Source of the DNA: an uncultured Muribaculaceae bacterium
GTDB taxonomy: Bacteria; Bacteroidota; Bacteroidia; Bacteroidales; Muribaculaceae
DNA length: 46,144 bases
Direction of reading: 5' to 3'
Assembly: GCA_910576775.1 (NCBI GenBank)
Contig: CAJTJV010000022.1
Location: 1 to 46,144 of the forward strand
The notes under the pieces are model-generated. The model saw only the letters and a list, made by a program, of their open reading frames with translations, did not search any database and was not told the origin of the DNA. Positions 25,159-33,228 of the stretch are shown one piece after another. The first letter of the stretch is position 1. Each line of letters begins with the position of its first letter. The position numbers were made by a program, and so were the translations under genes.

Positions 25159-25844
25159 TGACACCCCTCTATATTATACCGGCGCGTGGCGGTAGCAAAG
25201 GCATCCCGCGCAAGAACATAAAACAGCTCGGAGGTCGACCGCTGATTGCATATACTATCGATACGGCCAAAGAGGCTCAGTGCGTGACGGGCGGCTATAT
25301 CCTTCTGTCGACAGATGACAAAGAGATTGCAGAAGTGGCATGCCGTTGTGGATTGGAGGTAGAGTACATGCGTCCGGCCGAACTTGCCGCCGATACTACG
25401 GGTTCGCGCGAGGTGATTCTTGACGCCATGGAATGGGCGGAAAGACGCGGCATATATTTCGATAGTGTTGTTCTCCTGCAACCTACCTCTCCCATGCGCG
25501 TTGCTGACGATATTCTGGGTGCCATGAAGCTTTTTACCCATGGCACCGACATGGTTGTGAGCGTCTGCGAGTCGGATGCCAATCCATATTACAATCTTTT
25601 CGAGACCGACGCCGACGGTATTCTTCATATCTGCAAGGGCGACGGCCTTTTCACACGTCGACAGGACGTGCCGCCGGTATTGGAATATAATGGTGCCGTC
25701 TATGTCATAAATCCCGGGTCGCTGCGCAAGATGAGTCTCGGTGCTTTTCCGTGCCGTCGCCCCTATCTGATGCCGCGGTCGCGCAGCATCGATCTTGATA
25801 CTCCGGCCGATTGGGAGCGTGCCGAACAATATATATCAAAATGA
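25158..25844 (+). CDS. neuA: CMP-nonulosonate synthetase (NeuA/LegF-like)
   Basis: The 228-residue protein is a cytidylyltransferase of the acylneuraminate family. The N-terminus shows IIPARGGSKGIPRKNIKQLGGRPLIAYTI in parts, typical of sugar-acid CMP-ligases, and the middle has LLQPTSPMRVADDI near 110-124. It activates a 2-keto-3-deoxy sugar acid (sialic or legionaminic) with CTP. Its ATG overlaps the preceding stop and its own stop is overlapped by the next ATG (ATGA), a translationally coupled arrangement. Which acid it handles depends on upstream enzymes not present in the window. Confidence 0.85.
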   Translation: MTPLYIIPARGGSKGIPRKNIKQLGGRPLIAYTIDTAKEAQCVTGGYILLSTDDKEIAEVACRCGLEVEYMRPAELAADTTGSREVILDAMEWAERRGIYFDSVVLLQPTSPMRVADDILGAMKLFTHGTDMVVSVCESDANPYYNLFETDADGILHICKGDGLFTRRQDVPPVLEYNGAVYVINPGSLRKMSLGAFPCRRPYLMPRSRSIDLDTPADWERAEQYISK

Positions 25845-26911
25845 AGGACAAACACATAATATCGGCTGAAGCCTCTATTATAGAGGCTCTCCGTAGGCTT
25901 AATGCACTACCGGGCGGTGCGATGACTCTTTTTGTTGAAGACGCTTCAGGCCACCTTGTCGGTACTCTTACCGACGGCGATGTGCGACGTGCTCTTATCG
26001 CCGGTGCCGGTCTTGAATCTGCCGTTAAAGAGGTGTGCCACGGCAGTTTCCGCAGTGTGCGTGTCGATGATATCGACCCGATTGAGCTGCGTCGTTTTCG
26101 TAACGACGGGATAACTCTTGTTCCGGTGGTTGATGCTGCCGGACGTCTGGTCCGTATTCTTGATATATCAGGCCGGCGAACACAGCTCCCTTTGCGCGCT
26201 GTGCTTATGGCGGGTGGAAAAGGCGAGCGCCTGCGTCCTGCCACACTGACAACGCCTAAACCTCTCCTTCAGATTGAGGGCAAAGCCATAATAGATTATA
26301 ATGTAGAGGCTCTCGCTGCATGTGGCATCGATGATATAACCGTTTCGACGGGTTATCTTGCCGAACAGCTCTACAATCATTTCGACGCATCTGTCGCCGG
26401 TGTGAAGGTAAAGTGTGTCAGAGAAGATTCGCCGTTGGGAACGGTAGGAGCTGTCACTCTCACGGAAGCATACAGGACTCCCGGAGAAACGCTTGTGATG
26501 AATTCCGACCTGCTCACAACTATTTCTTTCGAAGATATGTATCTGCGCCATCGGGCTACGGGAGCCGACGTTACCATTGCAGCGATTCCATATCAGGTAT
26601 CTGTACCATATGCTATTCTGACACTTGACGGTACTGATGCAGACCGTGTTATTGCAATCGAGGAAAAGCCCTCCAATTCATATTATGCCAATGCAGGTAT
26701 CTACATTTTTTCCGACAAAGTTTTTGCCCTGCTTGAACCGGGGCGTCGCACCGATGCGACCGACCTTATCGAGACGGCGATAGCGTGCGGCTTCAAGGTG
26801 ACATATTATCCCATCCGCGGAACATGGATAGATGTCGGCTCGCCGGTTGATTTCCGTCAGGCTTCGGAGCTGATGCGTCATCACAACTCTATGTCGCAAC
26901 CGAACTCTTAG
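25841..26911 (+). CDS. CBS-domain sugar-1-phosphate nucleotidyltransferase (PtmE-like)
   Basis: From the ATG at 25841 the product is 356 residues. Residues about 10-118 form a CBS pair (VGTLTDGDVRRALIAG, then GITLVPVVDAAGRLVRILD). Residues about 122-350 form a nucleotidyltransferase with VLMAGGKGERLRPATLTTPKPLL and the later NSDLL and GIYIFSD segments. The CBS-plus-NTP-transferase layout matches the PtmE-type glucosamine-1-phosphate guanylyltransferase of the legionaminic acid route. Together with the preceding two genes this suggests, but does not prove, the GDP-linked legionaminic pathway. The 4,6-dehydratase, aminotransferase and condensing enzyme are not adjacent. Confidence 0.75.
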   Translation: MKDKHIISAEASIIEALRRLNALPGGAMTLFVEDASGHLVGTLTDGDVRRALIAGAGLESAVKEVCHGSFRSVRVDDIDPIELRRFRNDGITLVPVVDAAGRLVRILDISGRRTQLPLRAVLMAGGKGERLRPATLTTPKPLLQIEGKAIIDYNVEALAACGIDDITVSTGYLAEQLYNHFDASVAGVKVKCVREDSPLGTVGAVTLTEAYRTPGETLVMNSDLLTTISFEDMYLRHRATGADVTIAAIPYQVSVPYAILTLDGTDADRVIAIEEKPSNSYYANAGIYIFSDKVFALLEPGRRTDATDLIETAIACGFKVTYYPIRGTWIDVGSPVDFRQASELMRHHNSMSQPNS

Positions 26912-26954
26912 GCATTGAGCACGTTTCAATAATATTATTATCGACTTAACAGAC

Positions 26955-28166
26955 ATGGCTGACTCCAATTTTATAGATTATGTGAAGATATTGTGCCGCT
27001 CGGGAAAGGGCGGTGCCGGCTCGCGCCATTTCTATCGCGCAAAGTATGTGCCCAAAGGCGGTCCCGATGGTGGTGACGGTGGTCGTGGCGGACATATCAT
27101 TTTGAAGGGCAACCGCAACATGTGGACCCTGTTGCCTCTGAAATACCGCCGTCATATCTTTGCCGGAAACGGACAGAGCGGTTCCGGCGGACGCAGTTTC
27201 GGTAAGGATGGCGAGGATGTAATCGTGGATGTTCCCTGCGGTACTGTGGTTTTTGATGCCGAATCAGGTGAATACCTGTGCGAGGTTACCGACGACGGGC
27301 AGGAGGTGAAACTTCTTAAAGGAGGCCGTGGAGGTCTCGGCAACTGGCATTTCAAAAGTTCTACCAACCGCACTCCGCGCTATGCGCAGCCCGGGGAGCC
27401 TTCAGTAGAGCGCAGTATCATACTCGAACTCAAAATGCTTGCCGATGTCGGCCTGGTAGGTTTCCCGAATGCAGGCAAATCCACTCTTCTGTCGGCTGTC
27501 AGTGCCGCCGAACCCAAGATTGCCGATTATCCGTTCACAACCATGGAGCCGCAGCTCGGCATTGTGGCATATCGCGACAACCGTTCGTTTGTTATGGCGG
27601 ATATTCCCGGGATCATAGAGGGCGCAAGCGAGGGTAAAGGGCTCGGTCTGCGATTTCTGCGTCACATCGAGCGCAACGCAGTCCTGCTGTTCATGGTTCC
27701 TGCCGACGCCGATGACATTGCAAAGGAATATGAAATCCTGCTTAATGAAGTGAGCCGCTTTAATCCGCAGCTTGTCGACAAACCTCGGGTTCTCGCTATC
27801 TCCAAGTCGGATATGCTCGATGATGAGCTGCGCGCAGAGATAGAACCTACTCTTCCCGAAGGTATCGAACACGTATTTATCTCGTCCGTCACCGGATATG
27901 GCATTATCGAGCTCAAGGATATGCTCTGGAAAGCCATAAACGATGAGAACAATAAGATAGAAAGTGATATCGTCCACCGTCCGCTCGACGGACAGCATCG
28001 TGTGCGCGAGGAAGACGAATTCATCATCACATACGAGCCATCACCGGAAGAGGAAGAACAGGAGGCCGAGGATTTGCAGAGCATCAGCCCGGATGCATGG
28101 GGTGAGGACATCGACTGGGACGATGCCGAATATGAGGAATACGACGATTCCGAAGAGGAAAAATGA
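26955..28166 (+). CDS. obg: GTPase Obg/CgtA
   Basis: The 403-residue protein has the Obg N-terminal Gly-rich domain (about 1-158, with CRSGKGGAGSRHFYRAKYVPKGGPDGGDGG in parts), then a GTPase domain (VGFPNAGKST near 168-177, DIPG, SKSD). It then has a highly acidic C-terminal tail (about 355-403, many Glu/Asp) rather than a structured OCT domain. Obg binds the large ribosomal subunit and links ribosome assembly to stress. It starts 43 bases after the preceding stop and overlaps prmC by four bases, heading the obg-prmC-recX cluster. Confidence 0.96.
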   Translation: MADSNFIDYVKILCRSGKGGAGSRHFYRAKYVPKGGPDGGDGGRGGHIILKGNRNMWTLLPLKYRRHIFAGNGQSGSGGRSFGKDGEDVIVDVPCGTVVFDAESGEYLCEVTDDGQEVKLLKGGRGGLGNWHFKSSTNRTPRYAQPGEPSVERSIILELKMLADVGLVGFPNAGKSTLLSAVSAAEPKIADYPFTTMEPQLGIVAYRDNRSFVMADIPGIIEGASEGKGLGLRFLRHIERNAVLLFMVPADADDIAKEYEILLNEVSRFNPQLVDKPRVLAISKSDMLDDELRAEIEPTLPEGIEHVFISSVTGYGIIELKDMLWKAINDENNKIESDIVHRPLDGQHRVREEDEFIITYEPSPEEEEQEAEDLQSISPDAWGEDIDWDDAEYEEYDDSEEEK

Positions 28167-29020
28167 CGACGATAAGAGAATATTTCAGTCATATTGTTTC
28201 TGTTTTGCAGCCTGCTCTCGGGCCAGAGACTGAAGCTGCGGCACGTATGATTTTCGAGGATGTGGCGGGATATTCGCGAACCTTTATCTTTGTCAACGGC
28301 GACCGCGAGATTTCTGATTTTATGCAGACGCGGATTATGGAGGTTGTTGCTAAAATACTCGGAGGTATGCCCGTGCAGTATGCTACAGGCAAAGCACGCT
28401 TCATGGGCATGGAATTCACTGTGTCGCCGGCAGTTCTGATACCCCGTCCGGAAACAGAAGGCCTTGTTGACATTATTACTGATGATTATAACGGTCGCAG
28501 CGGACTGAGAGTGCTTGACGTATGCACCGGCTCCGGATGTATAGCTGTCTCACTTGCGCGTGTGTTGCCTTTCGCAGATGTAAAAGCTGTAGATATAAGC
28601 GACGATGCGCTTGCCGTGGCACGCGGAAATGCGGCAGCCTTGAAAGTCTGTGTGGATTTCGAAAAAGAGAATGCACTTGCGATGAAAGCCGTAGGAGTCG
28701 AATATGACATAATAGTCAGCAATCCTCCTTATGTAGGCGAATCCGAGAAAAAAGATATGGACGGCCGTGTGCTTGACTATGAACCCGCTCTTGCTCTTTT
28801 TGTCCCTGACGATGACCCGCTATGTTTCTATCGCTCTATTGCCTCATATGCCATGGATGCGCTAACGTCTGGCGGGAAACTCTATTTTGAGATAAATCCG
28901 CTTCATGCAGATGCATTGAAGGCTCTTCTTGAGGGTTTCGGATTTGATGATTGTGAACTTATCCGTGATTACCGCGGAGCGGTGCGTTTTGCCCGTGCGG
29001 TACATATTGTCGGAAAATGA
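28163..29020 (+). CDS. prmC: Peptide chain release factor N5-glutamine methyltransferase
   Basis: The 285-residue enzyme methylates the GGQ glutamine of class I release factors using SAM. The core is the Rossmann MTase with VLDVCTGSGCIAVSLA near 114-129 and the signature NPPYVGESEKKDM near 190-200. The N-terminal helical domain (about 1-85) also fits HemK/PrmC. It overlaps obg by four bases and recX by four bases, indicating cotranscription. The length is normal. Confidence 0.95.
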   Translation: MTTIREYFSHIVSVLQPALGPETEAAARMIFEDVAGYSRTFIFVNGDREISDFMQTRIMEVVAKILGGMPVQYATGKARFMGMEFTVSPAVLIPRPETEGLVDIITDDYNGRSGLRVLDVCTGSGCIAVSLARVLPFADVKAVDISDDALAVARGNAAALKVCVDFEKENALAMKAVGVEYDIIVSNPPYVGESEKKDMDGRVLDYEPALALFVPDDDPLCFYRSIASYAMDALTSGGKLYFEINPLHADALKALLEGFGFDDCELIRDYRGAVRFARAVHIVGK

Positions 29021-29508
29021 AGATAAAGCCGATAAGTCCTGAGAAAGCGTTGATGCGTCTTGAAGAATTGTGTGTTCGCGCCGAGCACAGCACGGGCGAA
29101 CTGCGCCGCAAGCTTTATTCCTGGCATATAAGCGGGATCGATGCCGACGATATAATCGAATCGCTGTGTCGGCGTCGTTTTGTCGATGACGAGCGCTTTG
29201 CCCGTGCTTATGTCCGCGACAAATATCGTTTCAATCACTGGGGGCGCCTTCGGATAAGGCTTGAGCTTCGTGCAAAAGGCATTGATAGCGACATTATAGT
29301 ACAGGCACTGGAGGAAATTGACGAAGATATCTATATATCAGCTTTGAAGGAGCTGATAATCAACAAAAACAAAATATTGCGCGATGATGATCGTTACAAA
29401 CGTCGCATGCGCCTTTTCAAGGCCGCCGCGGCGAGAGGATATGAACCGTCGCTGATTGCAAAGATTTTAAAATCAGATGATATTGCTGAACAATTCAATG
29501 GTTTATAA
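29017..29508 (+). CDS. recX: Regulatory protein RecX
   Basis: The 163-residue protein is the small helical RecX family, which binds RecA filaments and modulates recombination. Family features visible are SPEKALMRLEELCVRAEHSTGELRRKL near 8-34, a second repeat RRRFVDDERFARAYVRDK, and RLRIRLELRAKGI. It is coupled to prmC with a four-base overlap. The RecA gene itself is not in the window. Confidence 0.92.
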   Translation: MKIKPISPEKALMRLEELCVRAEHSTGELRRKLYSWHISGIDADDIIESLCRRRFVDDERFARAYVRDKYRFNHWGRLRIRLELRAKGIDSDIIVQALEEIDEDIYISALKELIINKNKILRDDDRYKRRMRLFKAAAARGYEPSLIAKILKSDDIAEQFNGL

Positions 29509-29519
29509 GCTTTATTATT

Positions 29520-29527
29520 TATCTTTG
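29520..29527 (+). promoter_or_regulatory. -7 element ahead of the acyl ligase gene
   Basis: TATCTTTG matches TAnnTTTG and lies 26 bases before the ATG at 29553. There is no clear TTG at the expected distance upstream. Confidence 0.45.
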
Positions 29528-29552
29528 CAATTGATAGTACAAATATAACGAC

Positions 29553-31208
29553 ATGAAACCACAGGACACACTTAACGCCTATATAAGACAGAGCATCAGC
29601 GACAACTGGGAGTTGCCCGCTCTTACAGATTTTAAAGGAGGCACTTTTACTTATCGCGATGTTGCCCGCAAGGTTGCCAAACTACATCTGCTTTTCGAAC
29701 ATGCCGGATTGCAGCCGGGAGACAGAATCGCTCTGTGCGGTCGCAACTGTGCTCAATGGGCGATTGCGGCAATAGCATCGCTTACTTATGGGACTGTAAC
29801 AGTTCCTATCCTGCATGATTTCAAGTCCGATACCGTCCATCATCTTGTGTCGCATTCAGAGGCCAAACTGCTTTTCACAGACTCCCAGACATGGGAAAAC
29901 CTCGACCATGACAATATGCCGCATCTGAAAGGCGCTTTGCTGATAAACGATTATTCTCTGCTGTTCAGCCGCAACAAGAAGCTGACGGAGGCTCGCGAAA
30001 AGCTTAATAAACTTTTTGGAGAACGCTATCCGGAGCGCTTTTCACCCTCAGATGTGAAATATGCCGATTTCGAACCGGAGCGCATGGCGCTTATAAATTA
30101 CACCTCAGGATCTATGGGTTTTTCCAAGGGCGTGATGATCAGCTATCGGAGCCTATGGAGTAACATACAATACAGTATTGACGGTCTTTCGTTTCTTTTG
30201 CCTGGCGACGGGACTGTGTGTATGCTTCCGTTGGCGCACATGTTCGGACTTTCAATAGAGCTGCTGCATCCGTTTGTAAAGGGGTGCCACATTTATTTTC
30301 TAACGCGTACGCCGTCGCCTAAAATCATTATGGACGCTTTTGCCGAAGTGCATCCTAAACTGATTATCGCTGTCCCGCTGATTCTTGAAAAGATTATCCG
30401 TACGCGTATATTCCCTCTGCTAAACAAACCTCTCATGAAAGTACTGATGGCAATTCCGGGAGTAGACAAACACTTATTGGGTAAGATAAAAGATCAACTC
30501 GAAAAGACATTTGGGGGCCGGATGCAAGAGATCATCATCGGCGGCGCTCCTCTCAACAAGGATGTAGAGGCATTTCTCCGTAAGATCAAATTTCCATATA
30601 CCGTCGGTTATGGCATGACGGAATGCGGCCCTCTTGTATCATATGCGTCATGGGAGGATATACGTCCCGGGGCTTGTGGCAGACTTGTCGACAGAATGGA
30701 GGCACGTGTGGATTCTTCCGACCCTGAAAACATTCCCGGAGTACTGTGGGTGCGCGGACAGAATGTGATGGACGGATATTATAAGAACGAGGATGCCACT
30801 GCGGCTGTGTTTGACAATGATGGCTGGATGAATACCGGTGATATTGCGCAGATTGATAAAGACGGTTTCATATATTTGCGCGGCCGCGACAAGAATATGA
30901 TTCTCGGCCCATCGGGACAGAATATATATCCCGAAGAAATAGAACAGGTACTGAATAATCTTCCATATGTGGCCGAGTCGCTTATAGTGTCGCGCGACGG
31001 CTCTCTGGTGGCTTTGATATATCCGGATTTCGATAGTGCCAACCGGTCCGGAATAGGCCATGCACAGCTTGAAAAGCAAATGCAAGAGAATATCAAGAAT
31101 CTAAACAGCCACATACCGGCCTATAGCCAGGTCTCATCATATAAATTGTTCGATGAGGAATTCGAGAAGACTCCCAAGCGTTCCATAAAGCGTTACCTTT
31201 ATCAGTGA
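29553..31208 (+). CDS. AMP-forming acyl-CoA/acyl-acid ligase
   Basis: The 551-residue protein belongs to the adenylate-forming (ANL) family. Motifs include NYTSGSMGFSKGVMISY near 183-199, GYGMTECGPL near 352-361, GWMNTGDIAQIDKDGFIYLRGRDK near 426-449 and a C-terminal catalytic Lys in KTPKRSIKRYLYQ. It activates a carboxylic acid, probably a long-chain fatty acid, by ATP-dependent adenylation and thioester formation. Its stop overlaps the next start (GTGA). The exact substrate is not determined and could be CoA- or ACP-linked. Confidence 0.85.
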   Translation: MKPQDTLNAYIRQSISDNWELPALTDFKGGTFTYRDVARKVAKLHLLFEHAGLQPGDRIALCGRNCAQWAIAAIASLTYGTVTVPILHDFKSDTVHHLVSHSEAKLLFTDSQTWENLDHDNMPHLKGALLINDYSLLFSRNKKLTEAREKLNKLFGERYPERFSPSDVKYADFEPERMALINYTSGSMGFSKGVMISYRSLWSNIQYSIDGLSFLLPGDGTVCMLPLAHMFGLSIELLHPFVKGCHIYFLTRTPSPKIIMDAFAEVHPKLIIAVPLILEKIIRTRIFPLLNKPLMKVLMAIPGVDKHLLGKIKDQLEKTFGGRMQEIIIGGAPLNKDVEAFLRKIKFPYTVGYGMTECGPLVSYASWEDIRPGACGRLVDRMEARVDSSDPENIPGVLWVRGQNVMDGYYKNEDATAAVFDNDGWMNTGDIAQIDKDGFIYLRGRDKNMILGPSGQNIYPEEIEQVLNNLPYVAESLIVSRDGSLVALIYPDFDSANRSGIGHAQLEKQMQENIKNLNSHIPAYSQVSSYKLFDEEFEKTPKRSIKRYLYQ

Positions 31209-31879
31209 CAATTAATAAGTACAGGCTTTTGCATGGGCTGCAGGTGCTTGTTCTGCTTGCGGCAGCGGCGTTGGTTGTGATTGCAAGCGTCGACGTCTTT
31301 TCCACGCACTCTTTTACTTCTTCGTCATGGGCTATAAGGCAGCAGGCACTGATTTGCACGGTGATGATAATAGAGTTGATTGTCGGATATTTCATCTCAG
31401 ACCACCGCACACGATATATTCTCACTCACTGGCCGTTCCTGTTGTTGTGCATTCCATATAGTCTCGTTTTCGGAAATCTCGGGGTGGAGCTTGCCGAACC
31501 ATGGGCATTGGTAATGCAGATTATACCGTTACTTAGAGCTGTATTTGTGTTCGGAGAATTGCTTGGAGCATTGCGTTTCAGCAATATAGGCAGTATAACA
31601 GGGGCATATGTGGCATTGTTGGCGGCAATACTCTATTTCTCGTCGTTGATATTCTATATTGCCGAATATGGAATCAACCCCGAGGTGCATACTTTCCGCT
31701 CGGCCTTTTACTGGGCCGTGATGAGCATGACAACAACGGGGTCGAATATACCTGAAATGACAGTTATAGGCCAGGCGCTTGCTTCGATATTGCCGGCGGC
31801 GGGACTAATACTTTTTCCCGTCTTTACAGTATATATTGCGTCGTCGATAGCGCGGGCATCAAAGGGCGTTCAATCATAG
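31205..31879 (+). CDS. Six-TM potassium-channel-like membrane protein with unusual filter
   Basis: The 224-residue protein starts at a GTG that overlaps the preceding stop. It has four hydrophobic stretches in its N-terminal half (about 13-33, 47-65, 76-95 and 99-120) and two later helices (about 132-153 and 193-213). The AFYWAVMSMTTTGSN segment near 167-181 lies before the last helix, as a pore helix and filter would. The filter is T-T-T-G-S-N rather than the potassium-selective T-V-G-Y-G, so its ion preference is doubtful. It overlaps the end of the converging ECF sigma gene by ten bases. The family is therefore likely a voltage-gated-type channel relative, not established. Confidence 0.6.
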   Translation: MTINKYRLLHGLQVLVLLAAAALVVIASVDVFSTHSFTSSSWAIRQQALICTVMIIELIVGYFISDHRTRYILTHWPFLLLCIPYSLVFGNLGVELAEPWALVMQIIPLLRAVFVFGELLGALRFSNIGSITGAYVALLAAILYFSSLIFYIAEYGINPEVHTFRSAFYWAVMSMTTTGSNIPEMTVIGQALASILPAAGLILFPVFTVYIASSIARASKGVQS

Positions 31880-32379
31880 CGCATATCGGCGAGCATCGAC
31901 TGTAGACGCTGGCGAGCCTGGAAGATGCGGCTTTTTACGGTACCCAAAGGTAGATTGAGATGCGATGCTATTTCGTCGTAATGATAACCGGAAATGAACA
32001 TCGACAGTGGTTCTCCATATTCTTTTGGAATGGAGTTAAGTGCATCGTGAATCTGACGGGTATTGACTGCGCCGTCCGGTGTCTCGAGGCCGGAATCCTG
32101 CGACATGTTTATCTGATATAAGTCATCGCTCTGATCCACTACTACCACAGAGCGCATCTGTTTGCGGTAATTGTTGATGAACAGATTACGCATTATAGTG
32201 AAAATCCATCCTTTGAAATTAGTGTTGTCTACATATTTGTCCTCGCTGTCGAGGGCCTTCAGGGTTGTATCCTGAAGGAGGTCGTAGGCATCGTCGCGAT
32301 TGGATGTCAGTGTATATGCAAAACTGAGAAGATTATTCTGTAGCGCCAGTACTTTGGCGCGGAATATTTTTGAACCCAT
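31870..32379 (-). CDS. ECF-type RNA polymerase sigma factor
   Basis: The 169-residue protein has sigma region 2 (about 10-80, with NRDDAYDLLQDTTLKALDSEDKY and FKGWIFTIMRNLFINNYRK) and region 4 at the C-terminus (about 118-165, with YHYDEIASHLNLPLGTVKSRIFQARQRL). No obvious anti-sigma gene lies beside it, unlike the ECF at 6901. It is probably a stress-response sigma factor whose regulon is not seen. It converges on the channel-like gene with a ten-base overlap. Confidence 0.92.
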   Translation of the reverse strand: MGSKIFRAKVLALQNNLLSFAYTLTSNRDDAYDLLQDTTLKALDSEDKYVDNTNFKGWIFTIMRNLFINNYRKQMRSVVVVDQSDDLYQINMSQDSGLETPDGAVNTRQIHDALNSIPKEYGEPLSMFISGYHYDEIASHLNLPLGTVKSRIFQARQRLQSMLADMRYD

Positions 32380-32574
32380 AAAAATGTAGTCTAAGCGTTA
32401 ATCATAAGTTATATTACATTAAAAACGCCTTGAGGATTGGTTTGGCACATGGCCGATGGACTTATTTAACGTATTTTTCGACACTTTATTCCTTGATTAT
32501 CATTGTTAATCGCGGTAAAGTGAACTTTTGGGACTCTCCGGTGTTCTGATTTTGAATGAATATAATGAATTATT

Positions 32575-33156
32575 ATGGAACAGAAAAGTATAAAAGGTAC
32601 ACGCACCGAGCATAATCTCCTTGCGTCGTTCGCAGGTGAGAGTCAGGCTCGCTCCCGCTACACATTGTTTGCAAAAAAAGCTGAGGAAGAAGGCTACCAG
32701 CAGATTGCAGCTGTTTTTCGTGAGACAGCCGAGCAGGAACTACAGCATGCCCGTCAGTTCTTCAGTCTCCTTGAAGGTGGAATGGTGGAAATTACAGCGG
32801 CCTATCCTGCCGGTGTTGTTGGTGATACGGCCAAGAATCTTGCAGAGGCCGCTGCCGGTGAACGTGAGGAATGGGGAGTCCTTTATGAGGACTTTGCCAA
32901 GACGGCTCAGGAGGAAGGATTTCCTCACATCGCAAACACTTTCAAGCTCGTTGCCCGCGTAGAGCAGATGCACGAACAGCGTTATCTCAAACTGCTCGAA
33001 CGTCTTGAGACCGGTACAGAGTTCGAAGATGAGGAACCTGTTGAATGGATGTGCCGCAACTGTGGCTTTACAATTACAGCCAAAGCCGCCCCAAAACGCT
33101 GCCCCGTATGCGGTGTAGACCAGGGCTGGTTCGAGCGCAGACCTACAAACTATTGA
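32575..33156 (+). CDS. Rubrerythrin
   Basis: The 193-residue protein combines an N-terminal four-helix di-iron domain (Glu/His motifs, including AGESQARSRYT near 20-30, EQELQH near 53-58, and VEQMHEQRY near 128-136) with a C-terminal rubredoxin-like domain (CRNCGF near 159 and CPVCG near 175). It reduces hydrogen peroxide and protects anaerobes from oxidative stress in the cytosol. It is monocistronic with a long perfect hairpin after the stop. A TGATTTTG at 32547-32554 may serve as a weak -7 element. Confidence 0.95.
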   Translation: MEQKSIKGTRTEHNLLASFAGESQARSRYTLFAKKAEEEGYQQIAAVFRETAEQELQHARQFFSLLEGGMVEITAAYPAGVVGDTAKNLAEAAAGEREEWGVLYEDFAKTAQEEGFPHIANTFKLVARVEQMHEQRYLKLLERLETGTEFEDEEPVEWMCRNCGFTITAKAAPKRCPVCGVDQGWFERRPTNY

Positions 33157-33172
33157 ATATAAGTCAATAATA

Positions 33173-33211
33173 AAATAGGCCTATATCGCGGGTGGCGATA
33201 TAGGCCTATTT
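33173..33211. terminator. Bidirectional hairpin terminator between rubrerythrin and adhesin genes
   Basis: A perfect 17-base stem pairs 33173-33189 with 33195-33211 around a GGGTG loop. It lies between convergent genes (stops at 33156 and 33229). The ends are AT-rich, so it could act for both strands although T tracts are short. Confidence 0.8.
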
Positions 33212-33228
33212 AGATAATATGCTATCGG

